Shown here: piece after piece, positions 17,252-26,920 of the stretch
Layout: every line of letters begins with the position of its first letter
Numbering within the stretch: position 1 is the stretch's first letter
NCBI RefSeq assembly: GCF_022867795.2
Contig: NZ_CP107006.1
Span: 2,356,001-2,420,000, forward strand
Origin: Chitinophaga horti
GTDB lineage: Bacteria; Bacteroidota; Bacteroidia; Chitinophagales; Chitinophagaceae
Direction: 5' to 3'
Length of the DNA: 64,000 bases
The notes under the pieces: generated by a model
The model's database searches: none
The model's input: only the letters and a program-made list of their open reading frames with translations
What the model was told of the DNA's origin: nothing
Position numbers and translations under genes: made by a program

Positions 17252-19696
17252 ATGCGAATGCTCCTCCTGGCACTCCTGGCCATCTGCATGCAAACCGTGC
17301 AGGCACAAACCTCCATTAAAGGAACCGTGAAAGATCCCGAAAACAACCTGGTGCCCGGTGCCAGCGTGGTAATTGGCAAAACCAAAGTAAGCATCACTAA
17401 CGATAAAGGCGAATACACCTTCACCGATGTACCTGCCGGCAAACATGTGCTCACGATTACTTTCATAGGATATGAAACCACTACCCGCACCGTAACGCTG
17501 AAAGAGGGCGAAACGCGCGTGGTGAACGTCGCACTCACGTCTTCCGCAGAACAACTGCAACATGTGGAAATCACGGGCAGAAAGGAATCCGGTTACAAAA
17601 ACACGAACTCTTTTATCGGCACCAAAACAGCAACGAACCTGAAAGACGTGCCGCAGTCGGTAAGTTATGTAACCAAAGAGATGATACAGGACCAGCAGGC
17701 GATGCGCATTGGGGAAATGGTGAAGAACATGAGCGGCATCAACCAGCATACGACTTATGACGACCTCGACATCCGCGGCTTCCGCACCCAGAACAACAGC
17801 CAGGTGCAGATGGTAAACGGCCTGCGTACGATCACCGGCTTCTGGAAACAACCGCTCACTAACTACCTGGAGCGCCTGGAGGTGATTAAAGGACCGGCTT
17901 CCGCGCTTTTCGGCAACACTTCTCCCGGAGGTGTCATTAACCGCGTAACGAAAAAGCCATTAGCCGAAAGGAGGCAGAGTGTGAGTTTCAGTACCGGTAG
18001 TTTCAACGCATTTCGCGGTCTGGCCGACTTTACCGGCCCGATGAACGAATCTAAAACATTACTATATCGTCTCAACCTGGGTTATGAAAACGCCCAGAGC
18101 TTCCGGGAGTTACAGTTCGATAAAAACTTCGTGGTAGCACCATCTATCTCCTTCCTTCCTACAGAGAAAACGAGGCTGAACTTCGACGTGGTATACAACC
18201 GCAGCAACAGCCGGCTCGATCGAGGCCAGGCAGTGTACGGCAACAACGATATTTATTCCGTACCCATTTCCAAAAGCCTGAACGCCACGAACGACTACCT
18301 GAACGAGGATAACCTGATGATCACGACCTCCTTCAACCACCAGCTGACAAAGAAACTCCAGTTCAACCTGGCGTATCTCAAAACCATCTGGGAAGAAGAT
18401 CTGCTGGAACACCGTACGGCCAATGGCTATGCGAAAGACAGTGCCGGTGCGGCCATCCCTACCCTGGTAGAAATGCAGGTGCTGATCCGTAAGCGTAAGG
18501 TGTTTGCAGATAACGTATCTGCCTACTTCACTTACGATGCCAATACTGGCCCTATTGCCCATAAAATTTTAGCAGGATACGATTACGCGCAGAACAAGAT
18601 GCCATGGGGCGCTGCGCAGTCACAGGCAAATGGTTACAAGAACGCTGCAGGCACCGCTGCCACGGCCTATAACGCCGCCCGTCCGGCCAACTTCCAGTAC
18701 ACCACGGTAAATGGTATTAAAATGCCTGTACCAAACGTACCGCATTTCGACCTGACATCTGTGAGCCCGTACCAGCTGTTCGATATGAGCAAGTACTCGT
18801 ACGTGAAAACGAACTACGATCCTACCTTCTATAATGCACAGGGCTACTACGTACAGGACCAGCTGACGTTCGGAAAGTTCCAGGCGTTACTGGGACTGCG
18901 TTACGACCGTTTCGACGAACGCGTGAACTATGACAAGGCGACCGAGACTAAGATCGTGCAGGATGCATTTATTCCTAGGGTAGGTCTGGTGTACACCATC
19001 GACAAACATGTGAACGTGTATGCTACTTATACCGAAGGTTACAACCCGCAAACGACGGCTTCGATGAACAACCCGAATGCAGGCGGTCCGTTCGATCCGT
19101 TGATCAGCAACCTGGTGGAAGCCGGTGCAAAGAGCGACTGGTTCAACGAGCGCCTGTCCGTTACGCTGGCAGCCTACCGCATCCAGCTGGAGAACGTACT
19201 GTATAATGCAGGCGACGCTACTAACCCTGAGTTACTACGCCCGATCGGCAAGGTTGAATCGAAAGGTATTGAGCTGGACGTGAAAGGACAGATCTCCCCT
19301 AACTGGTACCTGACCGCGGCTTACGCCTACAACGATGCACAAATCACCGAAAGCACCGATAAAACAGACCTGGGCCGCCAAAGCCCGGGTGCGCCTAAAC
19401 ACCAGGGAAGCTTCTGGACCAAATACACGATCCCGAACGGCGTATTGAAAGGTCTGGGTATCGGCGGAGGTGCCAACTTCGTTACCGAAAGGAACGTGGA
19501 CGGTAACAAAGTACAAACGTTGCCCGCGTACGAAGTTTTCAACGGCGCTTTGTATTATAAGATCGACAAGTTCCAGTTGCAGCTGAACATGAACAACCTG
19601 CTGGACAAAACCTATTGGATCGGCGGTTACGATTACCTGCGCCTGTTTCCTGGCGCACCCCGTAACTGGATGACGACTGTTTCATACGTATTCTAA
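17252..19696 (+). CDS. TonB-dependent siderophore receptor
   Basis: An 814-residue outer-membrane receptor of the ferric-siderophore type. It has a signal peptide (MRMLLLALLAICMQTVQAQ), then a carboxypeptidase-regulatory-like beta domain (SIKGTVKDPENNLVPGASVVIGKT, about 20-100), a plug domain with LKDVPQSVSYVTKEMIQDQQ and the siderophore-receptor landmark LDIRGFRTQ, and a 22-strand barrel ending in VSYVF with the terminal aromatic residue. Start chosen at 17252 because the signal peptide begins there. The stop codon overlaps the start of the PepSY gene (TAATG), so uptake and intracellular or inner-membrane iron reduction are coupled. Confidence 0.95.
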   Translation: MRMLLLALLAICMQTVQAQTSIKGTVKDPENNLVPGASVVIGKTKVSITNDKGEYTFTDVPAGKHVLTITFIGYETTTRTVTLKEGETRVVNVALTSSAEQLQHVEITGRKESGYKNTNSFIGTKTATNLKDVPQSVSYVTKEMIQDQQAMRIGEMVKNMSGINQHTTYDDLDIRGFRTQNNSQVQMVNGLRTITGFWKQPLTNYLERLEVIKGPASALFGNTSPGGVINRVTKKPLAERRQSVSFSTGSFNAFRGLADFTGPMNESKTLLYRLNLGYENAQSFRELQFDKNFVVAPSISFLPTEKTRLNFDVVYNRSNSRLDRGQAVYGNNDIYSVPISKSLNATNDYLNEDNLMITTSFNHQLTKKLQFNLAYLKTIWEEDLLEHRTANGYAKDSAGAAIPTLVEMQVLIRKRKVFADNVSAYFTYDANTGPIAHKILAGYDYAQNKMPWGAAQSQANGYKNAAGTAATAYNAARPANFQYTTVNGIKMPVPNVPHFDLTSVSPYQLFDMSKYSYVKTNYDPTFYNAQGYYVQDQLTFGKFQALLGLRYDRFDERVNYDKATETKIVQDAFIPRVGLVYTIDKHVNVYATYTEGYNPQTTASMNNPNAGGPFDPLISNLVEAGAKSDWFNERLSVTLAAYRIQLENVLYNAGDATNPELLRPIGKVESKGIELDVKGQISPNWYLTAAYAYNDAQITESTDKTDLGRQSPGAPKHQGSFWTKYTIPNGVLKGLGIGGGANFVTERNVDGNKVQTLPAYEVFNGALYYKIDKFQLQLNMNNLLDKTYWIGGYDYLRLFPGAPRNWMTTVSYVF

Positions 19697-20807
19697 TGTT
19701 GAAGAAGATATTCGGAAAACTACATTTGTGGCTGGGGCTTAGCTCCGGCCTTGTAGTTTTAGTGGTGACGCTTACCGGGGCCATCCTGGTATTTGAGGAA
19801 GAACTGGAACTGCTGTTTCACCATGATTTCTATTATGCAAAGAACGTACAACCAGCCAGGCTTTCGATCGATAGCCTGAAACGCCGCGCGGAAAGTATTG
19901 CGCCGGTGGTTAATATCGAGATAGATGCCCCGGAGCGGAATGTTATCTTCTCCTGCCTCCACAAGGAAGTATTTCACCTCGTATCGGTAGATCCGTACAC
20001 AGGGCAGATCGTGGGCCAGATGAAGGAAAAGGGGCGCTTTTTCGACGTGACCGAAGACCTGCATCGTCGCCTGCTGGCCGGCAACGTCGTTAAAGCGATT
20101 ACGGGCGTCAGCTGCCTCATCTTCCTGTTCCTCGTCATTTCCGGCATCGTGCTTTGGTGGCCCAGGAAATGGAAGGGCTTAAAGCAGCGCCTGAAGGTAA
20201 AACCGGCGGCAGCACCAAACGGCTTACCTGGGACCTGCATGCGGTGGGCGGCTTTTACGTACACCTGCTTGTATTCACCATGGCCTTCACCGGTCTTACC
20301 TGGAGTTACCGTTGGTTCAACGATGGCATCTTCATCGTATTCGATGGTAAGCCGCCAGCCAGGAAAAGTCCGCCCGACAACCAGGTAATCGTCATGCCCG
20401 GCGCACGTTTCTATGAAGACCTGTATGCCGACGTTCAACGCCGCCTGCCCTACCGCGGACAACTGACGATGAACATCCCGCTGAAAGACAGCTTCTGCAT
20501 TACTGTTTCTAAACTAAACGCTGAGGCGTCGATCGATAACGTGGTCGACTTTCTTTTTTATGAGAAAGGCACCGGAAAGCTGCTGGCCGCCAGGCCGTAC
20601 ATTAACGAAAGCCGTGGTATGAAGGCCCGCCGGTTGGTGAAGCCGATTCATACAGGCAGCATTTACGGCTGGCCAACGAAAATAATCGCCTTTATTGCCT
20701 GCCTGTTCGCCGTTTCCCTTCCCATTACCGGGTTCATGATATGGCTGAACCGGAAGAAAAAGATACTCAGGCCGCAGCAACTGAAGCGCGCGGCTGCGAC
20801 AGTTTAA
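19696..20807 (+). pseudogene. PepSY-TM domain protein (siderophore-iron reductase-like), frameshifted
   Basis: The gene encodes a PepSY-associated membrane protein of about 370 residues, a family found next to siderophore receptors and thought to reduce imported ferric iron. The first frame gives the N-terminal helix (LHLWLGLSSGLVVLVVTLTGAIL), the PepSY domains and a second helix ending WWPRKWKGLKQRLKVK. It then runs into foreign sequence. The correct continuation, TKRLTWDLHAVGGFY with two more helices, is in another frame up to 20807. One additional A in the AAAA run at 20199-20202 restores a continuous protein (LKVKTGGSTKRLTWDLH). It is either a real one-base deletion or a sequencing undercall. 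Confidence 0.8.
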
Positions 20808-21189
20808 ACATGCCTGAAACATCCTGTTTACAAGGTTTTCCGACGAATACCCCTGCTGAAACACAAGCCTGGTAAGAGCTATGCCCTTTCGAGGCCCTTT
20901 CCGTGCCCTTTCCGTAGTTTTTGAGCAAAATTCAACAGCTTTACAATCAATCAATTATAAAAACGACTAGAATCCGGCTATCTTTTGTATAGCAAGCGTG
21001 CTCACGCCCGTAACACGCAAATTCCAGACAACACCTCCCCTTCAAACACGACCCTTTGTCATCCATGAGTCACAAATCCATCCCCGCTATTGCAAGTTTA
21101 TGACACCGAATTAGAAAATCGTTGAAAAATGTTCGATCTTGTGGATCAATATCTAAGGAACTTAAGGTTATAGTATAAAATTATCAAAA
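20808..21189. other. Upstream region of the leucine operon
   Basis: About 380 bases between the PepSY gene and leuC. It is AT-rich near the leuC start. No leucine-rich leader peptide, T-box or terminator/antiterminator pair could be recognised, and no perfect TAnnTTTG box was found near the start. It should contain the leu promoter. Confidence 0.4.
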
Positions 21190-22602
21190 ATGAGCAGCAG
21201 CGTACCCACTACGGTATTTGACAAAGTATGGGATTCCCACGTGGTGAGAAAGATCCAGGACGGACCGGATGTATTCTTTATCGACCGGCATTTTATTCAC
21301 GAGGTAACAAGCCCGGTAGCCTTTCTCGGACTAGAGAACAGGGGCCTGAAGGTGATGTTTTCTGATAAAACATTCGCTACCGCCGATCATAATACACCTA
21401 CCATCAACCAGCATCTGCCGGTGGCAGACCCACTGTCGGCCAACCAGCTGAAAGCGCTGGAAACCAATGCCGCCAAGTATGGTATTTCGCATTGGGGATT
21501 GGGTAACCCGAAAAACGGGATCGTGCACGTGGTAGGGCCTGAAAACGGGATTACGCTGCCTGGCATGACCATCGTGTGTGGCGACTCGCATACTTCTACC
21601 CATGGGGCCTTTGGTGCCATCGCATTTGGCATCGGTACTTCCGAAGTGGAAATGGTACTGAGCAGCCAGTGTATCATGCAGCCCAAGCCAAAAAAGATGC
21701 GCCTGAACGTAAACGGCCAACTCGGCAAGGGTGTTACGCCGAAAGACGTGGTGTTATATATTATATCTCAACTCACAGCCGCCGGTGCTACCGGCTACTT
21801 CGTTGAGTTTGCGGGCGACGTGTTCCGCAACATGACGATGGAAGGTCGCATGACCGTGTGTAACATGAGCATCGAAATGGGTGCGCGCGGCGGTATCATT
21901 GCGCCGGATGAAACGACTTTTGCTTATATCAAAGGTCGCGACAAAGCCCCTAAGGGCGAGGCCTGGGACAAAGCGCTGGCTTACTGGAAAACGCTGAAGA
22001 CCGACGAAGGTGCTACGTTTGATGCAGAGCATCACTGGAACGCCGCCGACATTGAACCGATGATTACTTATGGTACCAATCCAGGCATGGGCATGGGTAT
22101 CAGCAAACATATTCCTGCAGCGGCAGAAGTAGGTGGCAGCAAGGCCAGCTACGAAAAATCGCTCGACTACATGGGCTTCCATGAAGAAGAGGCGATGCTG
22201 GGAAAGAAAGTAGATTATGTATTTATCGGCAGCTGCACCAATGGTCGTATTGAAGATTTCCGTGCATTTGCCTCTATCATTAAAGGAAGAAAGAAGGCCG
22301 ACCATGTAACCGCCTGGATCGTTCCGGGTTCGCACATCGTGGAGCAGCAGATCAGGGATGAAGGTATTCTCGACATTCTGACAGAAGCAGGTTTCCAGCT
22401 GCGTCAGCCCGGATGTTCTGCCTGCCTGGCGATGAACGACGACAAGATCCCTGCGGGCATGTATGCGGTGAGCACGAGCAACCGTAACTTCGAAGGGCGT
22501 CAGGGTCCGGGAGCGCGCACCTTGCTGGCAAGTCCGCTGGTGGCGGCTGCAGCAGCAGTAACCGGCGTTGTGACCGATCCACGTGAATTGCTGGCTGACT
22601 AA
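21190..22602 (+). CDS. leuC: 3-isopropylmalate dehydratase large subunit
   Basis: A 470-residue aconitase-family subunit. It catalyses isomerisation of 2-isopropylmalate to 3-isopropylmalate together with LeuD. The three cysteines that hold the [4Fe-4S] cluster are visible: Cys349 in [10 protein letters not shown], and Cys409 and Cys412 in GCSACLAMN. The [26 protein letters not shown] substrate-binding segment (around residues 130-155) is typical of LeuC. First gene of the leuC-leuD-leuA-leuB cluster, with 35 bases to leuD. The start at 21190 follows an A-rich leader. Confidence 0.97.
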   Translation: MSSSVPTTVFDKVWDSHVVRKIQDGPDVFFIDRHFIHEVTSPVAFLGLENRGLKVMFSDKTFATADHNTPTINQHLPVADPLSANQLKALETNAAKYGISHWGLGNPKNGIVHVVGPENGITLPGMTIVCGDSHTSTHGAFGAIAFGIGTSEVEMVLSSQCIMQPKPKKMRLNVNGQLGKGVTPKDVVLYIISQLTAAGATGYFVEFAGDVFRNMTMEGRMTVCNMSIEMGARGGIIAPDETTFAYIKGRDKAPKGEAWDKALAYWKTLKTDEGATFDAEHHWNAADIEPMITYGTNPGMGMGISKHIPAAAEVGGSKASYEKSLDYMGFHEEEAMLGKKVDYVFIGSCTNGRIEDFRAFASIIKGRKKADHVTAWIVPGSHIVEQQIRDEGILDILTEAGFQLRQPGCSACLAMNDDKIPAGMYAVSTSNRNFEGRQGPGARTLLASPLVAAAAAVTGVVTDPRELLAD

Positions 22603-22637
22603 TCTTTCTTTCTTAACTGATTAATGAATTTATAACA

Positions 22638-23234
22638 ATGGCTTACGATAAATTTACCGTACTTACCAGCTCTGCCGTTCCTATGCCGATCGAGAACGTG
22701 GACACTGACCAGATTATTCCCGCCCGCTTCCTGAAAGCGACCGAGCGTAAAGGCTTTGGCGATAACCTGTTCCGAGATTGGCGTTATAACGGCGACGATA
22801 CCCCGAAACAGGATTTTGTGTTGAACAATCCGATCTATTCCGGCAAGATACTGGTAGCCGGTAAAAACTTTGGCAGCGGCAGCAGCCGTGAGCACGCGGC
22901 ATGGGCGATATACGACTATGGCTTTCGTTGCGTGGTATCGAGCTTCTTCGCCGATATCTTTAAAAACAATTCCCTGAACATCGGCATCCTGCCCGTACAA
23001 GTGAGCGCTGCTTTCCTGGATAAAATCTTTACCGCTATTGAGGCCGATCCCAATGCACAACTGGAAGTAAATCTGCCGGAGCAAAAGATCACCATCCTCA
23101 GCACAGGCGAAAGTGAAAGCTTCGATATCAACAGCTATAAAAAGCATAACCTGATGAACGGGTTTGACGATATCGATTACCTGCAGGCGATGAAAGACGA
23201 GATACAGACTTTCGCCGCAAAAAGCATCTACTAA
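22638..23234 (+). CDS. leuD: 3-isopropylmalate dehydratase small subunit
   Basis: A 198-residue swivel-domain subunit that pairs with LeuC. The signature NVDTDQIIPARFLKA (about 18-32), GKNFGSGSSREHAAWAI (about 77-93) and the C-terminal hydrophobic strands are present. Length is as expected. It lies between leuC and leuA with gaps of 35 and 18 bases in the same orientation, so it is co-transcribed. Confidence 0.97.
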   Translation: MAYDKFTVLTSSAVPMPIENVDTDQIIPARFLKATERKGFGDNLFRDWRYNGDDTPKQDFVLNNPIYSGKILVAGKNFGSGSSREHAAWAIYDYGFRCVVSSFFADIFKNNSLNIGILPVQVSAAFLDKIFTAIEADPNAQLEVNLPEQKITILSTGESESFDINSYKKHNLMNGFDDIDYLQAMKDEIQTFAAKSIY

Positions 23235-23252
23235 CTAACTGATTACGATAAT

Positions 23253-24776
23253 ATGCCAACGGCGCCACGTTATATAGAAATAATGGACACGACCCTGCGC
23301 GATGGTGAGCAAACCAGCGGCGTGAGCTTCTCCCCTTCGGAGAAACTGACGATTGCCCAGTTGTTGCTTACCGAGGTAAAGGTCGACCGCATAGAGATCG
23401 CCTCTGCGCGGGTGTCCGACGGTGAATTTGCCGCCGTTAAATCCATTACCAAATGGGCAAAGGCCAATGGCTACCTCGATCGCGTGGAAGTGCTCACCTT
23501 CGTGGACGGCGACGTGTCTGTACAATGGATGCAAAAGGCCGGCGCGAAGGTGATGAACCTGCTGACGAAAGGTTCGTTAAACCATCTCACGCATCAACTT
23601 AAAAAGAAGCCGGAGCAACACTTTGCAGAAGTAGCCGCGGTGATTACACTGGCGCGCAAAAAAGGGCTAGAGGTAAACATCTACCTGGAAGATTGGAGCA
23701 ACGGTATGCGTCACTCACGGGAATACGTATACGCTTTTCTCGATTTCCTGCAAACGCAGCCATTGAAGAGAATTATGCTCCCCGATACCCTGGGCGTATT
23801 GATCCCATCCGAAGTACAGGAATACATTTCCGCTATCGTGGCCCGCTATCCGAAACTGCACTTCGATTTTCACGCGCATAACGATTACGACCTGGGTACG
23901 GCGAATGTGCTGGAAGGCATTAAAGCCGGTGCACACGGGCTGCATCTTACCATTAACGGGATGGGCGAACGTGCAGGCAACGCACCATTAGCAAGCGCCA
24001 TTGCCGTACTGAATGATTTTATGCCTGAGGTGAAAACGGCCGTGGCAGAGAAGTCGCTGTACACGGTAAGTAAGCTGGTGGAAACGTTCTCCGGCTTCCG
24101 TATACCGGCAAATAAACCGGTGGTGGGCGAGAATGTATTTACACAAACGGCGGGCATTCATGCCGATGGCGATAAAAAGAACAAGCTTTATTTTTCTGAC
24201 CTGATGCCCGAACGTTTCGGCCGCCAGCGTAAATATGCACTCGGCAAAACCAGCGGCAAGGCCAATATCGAGAACAACCTCCAGCAGCTGGGCATCCAGT
24301 TGTCGGACGCAGACCTGAAGAAAGTAACGCAGCGCATCATCGAACTGGGTGATAAAAAAGAAATGGTGACCCAGGCAGATCTACCATACGTGATCTCGGA
24401 TATCCTCGACTCCAATACGATCGCGGACAAGGTGAAGATAGAAGACTATGTACTGTCGCATGCTAAAAACCTGAAACCCTCTGCCACCATACGTGTCGTG
24501 ATAGAAGGCGACGTGTTTGAAGAACATGCGCAGGGCGACGGACAGTACGATGCTTTTATGAATGCACTCAAACGCATCTACAAAAAGAAAAAGCAGGAAC
24601 TACCCGGACTTACCGACTACGCCGTACGCATCCCGCCTGGCGGTAAAACAGACGCCCTTTGCGAAACCGTTATCACCTGGCGGCACCAGGAGCGCGAGTT
24701 TAAGACCCGTGGTCTGGACAGCGACCAAACGGTATCGGCGATCAAGGCGACCCAAAAAATGCTCAACCTCATTTAA
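23253..24776 (+). CDS. leuA: 2-isopropylmalate synthase family (LeuA; citramalate synthase not excluded)
   Basis: A 507-residue DRE-TIM metallolyase. The N-terminal catalytic domain shows MDTTLRDGEQTSGVSF (residues about 11-26) and the metal-binding FHAHNDYDLGTANVLEG segment (about 208-224). The C-terminal part (from about residue 370) has the regulatory LeuA-dimer fold, which normally carries leucine feedback. The family includes 2-isopropylmalate, citramalate and homocitrate synthases; the position between leuD and leuB favours 2-isopropylmalate synthase. The C-terminal domain would allow leucine control. I cannot exclude citramalate synthase from sequence alone. Confidence 0.85.
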   Translation: MPTAPRYIEIMDTTLRDGEQTSGVSFSPSEKLTIAQLLLTEVKVDRIEIASARVSDGEFAAVKSITKWAKANGYLDRVEVLTFVDGDVSVQWMQKAGAKVMNLLTKGSLNHLTHQLKKKPEQHFAEVAAVITLARKKGLEVNIYLEDWSNGMRHSREYVYAFLDFLQTQPLKRIMLPDTLGVLIPSEVQEYISAIVARYPKLHFDFHAHNDYDLGTANVLEGIKAGAHGLHLTINGMGERAGNAPLASAIAVLNDFMPEVKTAVAEKSLYTVSKLVETFSGFRIPANKPVVGENVFTQTAGIHADGDKKNKLYFSDLMPERFGRQRKYALGKTSGKANIENNLQQLGIQLSDADLKKVTQRIIELGDKKEMVTQADLPYVISDILDSNTIADKVKIEDYVLSHAKNLKPSATIRVVIEGDVFEEHAQGDGQYDAFMNALKRIYKKKKQELPGLTDYAVRIPPGGKTDALCETVITWRHQEREFKTRGLDSDQTVSAIKATQKMLNLI

Positions 24777-24794
24777 ACACCACCGCACATAAGC

Positions 24795-25868
24795 ATGGCA
24801 AGCAAACACATATTAATCGTTCCCGGCGATGGGATCGGACAAGAAGTAACAGCAGTTGGCAAGAAGGTGCTGGATAAAATAGCCGCCAAATATGGTCACA
24901 CGTTTACGTACGACGAAGCCCTGATCGGCCACGTGGCCATCGAAGCTACCGGCCAGCCTTTGCCAGATGAATCGCTGGAAAAGATGCGCAATTCCGACGC
25001 CGTATTGTTTGGCGCTGTTGGTCATCCGAAATACGACAATGACCCGACCGCGAAAGTACGCCCGGAGCAAGGCTTGCTGAAGATGCGTAAGGAACTCGGC
25101 CTTTACGCCAACCTGCGCCCAATCAAATTGTTCGACGAACTGTTAGGCGCCTCCAGCATTAAACCAGAGATATTGAAGGGCGCAGACATCCTTTTCTTCC
25201 GCGAACTGACCGGCGATATCTATTTCGGCGAGAAAGGTCGTAAGAACAATGGCGACACCGCTTTTGACATTGCAGAATACAGCCGTTATGAAGTAGAACG
25301 TATTGCCCGCAAAGCTTTCGATGCTGCGCGTACCCGTCGCAAGAAACTTTGCTCCGTAGATAAAGCCAACGTGATTGAAACCTCCCGCCTGTGGCGCGAA
25401 GTGATCCAGAAGGTGGCGCTGGAGTACCCTGATATTGAAGTGGAACACCAGTTTGTAGATGCTACCGCGATGCTGCTGATCAAAGATCCGCGCCGCTTCG
25501 ATGTAGTCGTAACGGCCAACCTGTTCGGCGACATCCTCACCGACGAGGCCTCGCAGATCGCAGGTTCTATGGGGATGCTGGCCTCTGCCTCCATCGGCGA
25601 CGGCACCGGCGTGTACGAACCCATCCACGGCTCCGCCCACGACATTACCGGGAAAGGTGTTGCCAATCCATTAGCCTCTATCCTGTCCGCCGCCCTGCTG
25701 CTGGACATCAGCTTCGGAATGAAAGCCGAATCAGATGCGGTGATACAGGCGGTAGATAAAGTATTAAAAGCCGGTTTCCGTACGCGGGATATCGCGGATG
25801 CGACTACGCCCGCGGCCAATATTTTCGGCACGGAAGCTATAGGCGAAGAAGTGTTGAAGTATATCTGA
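24795..25868 (+). CDS. leuB: 3-isopropylmalate dehydrogenase
   Basis: A 357-residue isocitrate/isopropylmalate dehydrogenase. The NAD-dependent decarboxylating enzyme of leucine synthesis is recognised by the N-terminal PGDGIGQEVT loop, the ELTGDIYFGEKG segment, and the catalytic and metal-binding region NLFGDILTDEASQIAGSMGMLASASIG (around 237-263), followed by GVYEPIHGSAHDI. It is the last gene of the cluster and is followed by a strong terminator 20 bases beyond the stop. Confidence 0.97.
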   Translation: MASKHILIVPGDGIGQEVTAVGKKVLDKIAAKYGHTFTYDEALIGHVAIEATGQPLPDESLEKMRNSDAVLFGAVGHPKYDNDPTAKVRPEQGLLKMRKELGLYANLRPIKLFDELLGASSIKPEILKGADILFFRELTGDIYFGEKGRKNNGDTAFDIAEYSRYEVERIARKAFDAARTRRKKLCSVDKANVIETSRLWREVIQKVALEYPDIEVEHQFVDATAMLLIKDPRRFDVVVTANLFGDILTDEASQIAGSMGMLASASIGDGTGVYEPIHGSAHDITGKGVANPLASILSAALLLDISFGMKAESDAVIQAVDKVLKAGFRTRDIADATTPAANIFGTEAIGEEVLKYI

Positions 25869-25888
25869 CACGTTTTGTTTTTGGTCGA

Positions 25889-25917
25889 CGCGCATCCGAA
25901 GGGTGCGCGTTTTTTTT
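25889..25917 (+). terminator. Rho-independent terminator of the leu operon
   Basis: Stem CGCGCATCC / GGGTGCGCG (25889-25897 and 25901-25909, one G-T pair) with the short loop GAA, followed by eight T (25910-25917). It is located just after leuB and just before the esterase gene start. Confidence 0.9.
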
Positions 25918-25930
25918 GTACATTAGGTTT

Positions 25931-26875
25931 ATGAAAGCACTACTCCCCCTCCTCCTGGCGCTCACCCTTGGCGCCACGAGCCTAAAAGCCCAACAGACTG
26001 CCGAAAAGTTCGTTCTCGAAACCAAGTACCTGCTCGCCCTGCCGGAAGGCTACGGGAAAGACACCTCGCAACGCTGGCCACTCGTCATCTTCCTGCATGG
26101 CGCCGGAGAAACAGGACTCGATCTGAACAAGGTGAAGATGCATGGTCCGCCAAAGCTGGTGGAGGCAGGCAAAAACTTTCCGTTTATCCTGGTATCGCCG
26201 CAAACAGCTTCATTCGGCTGGCAGCCGGATGTGTTGTACCAGCTGCTGCAAAGCCTGAAAAAGCAGTACCGGGTCGACAATGACCGTATCTATCTTACAG
26301 GATTAAGTATGGGTGGATTTGGCACCTGGGCGTTGGGGATGAAGCACCCGGAGGAGTTTGCAGCCATTGCACCGATCTGCGGCGGCGGCGATACTGCTAA
26401 CATCTGGCGGCTACGTTACACGCCCGTGTGGTGTTTTCATGGGGCAAAGGACGAGGTGGTGCCGCTGACGAGCAGCCAGAAAATGGTGAATGCCTTAAAA
26501 CAATACAACTCAAACGTGCAATTCACCATCTACCCCGAAGCTGCCCACGACAGCTGGACCGCCACCTATGACGACCCCGCTTTTTATACCTGGCTGCTGG
26601 CACAACGTAAACACCGCTTCCAGCCCGTAAAGGTGGATGCGAAAACGCTGGCCGGCTACAACGGCCGGTATACCAACCGCAAAAACGATACGCTGACGAT
26701 TACAAGTAATGGCACCAGCCTGGATGTAAAGGCGCCGGGGCATACCTTGCAGTTGAAAGCTGCTTCGCCGACCGTGTTTTACTGGGAAGCAAGCGCCCCG
26801 ATCGATGTGGAGTTTACGAAGACGGGCTTCGTGCTAAGGGCGGAAGAGCGGGAGGTTTTCAGGAAGATAAAATAA
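25931..26875 (+). CDS. Secreted alpha/beta-hydrolase (carboxylesterase/dienelactone hydrolase-like)
   Basis: A 314-residue exported hydrolase. The start at 25931 gives a signal peptide (MKALLPLLLALTLGATSLKA); an ATG at 25916 in the same frame is less suitable. The alpha/beta-hydrolase core has the oxyanion strand PLVIFLHGAGE, the nucleophile elbow GLSMGGFG (Ser126), Asp174 in AKDEVVP and His206 in AAHDSW, so the catalytic triad is complete. The C-terminal region (about 215-314) is a separate beta-rich domain like the DUF3471/lipocalin-type tails found in Bacteroidota hydrolases. Probable periplasmic or outer-membrane esterase; the substrate is unknown. Confidence 0.88.
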   Translation: MKALLPLLLALTLGATSLKAQQTAEKFVLETKYLLALPEGYGKDTSQRWPLVIFLHGAGETGLDLNKVKMHGPPKLVEAGKNFPFILVSPQTASFGWQPDVLYQLLQSLKKQYRVDNDRIYLTGLSMGGFGTWALGMKHPEEFAAIAPICGGGDTANIWRLRYTPVWCFHGAKDEVVPLTSSQKMVNALKQYNSNVQFTIYPEAAHDSWTATYDDPAFYTWLLAQRKHRFQPVKVDAKTLAGYNGRYTNRKNDTLTITSNGTSLDVKAPGHTLQLKAASPTVFYWEASAPIDVEFTKTGFVLRAEEREVFRKIK

Positions 26876-26878
26876 AAG

Positions 26879-26912
26879 AAAGAGGCGGCTCAGGTGTGGG
26901 CCGCCTCTTTTT
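26879..26912. terminator. Bidirectional Rho-independent terminator
   Basis: Eleven-base-pair stem AAAGAGGCGGC / GCCGCCTCTTT (26879-26889 and 26900-26910), ending in T5 on the + strand and A/T-rich on the other. It separates the + strand esterase gene from the convergent minus-strand operon that ends at 26921. Confidence 0.85.
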
Positions 26913-26920
26913 ATCCTTAT

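Noticed and set aside
20190..20215. Programmed -1 frameshift in the PepSY gene
   Set aside because: The A run does not form a standard slippery heptamer, no downstream stem-loop was obvious, and PepSY proteins normally use a single frame.
20808..21189. T-box or leucine attenuator before leuC
   Set aside because: No T-box consensus, leucine-rich leader peptide or alternative hairpins could be found by eye.
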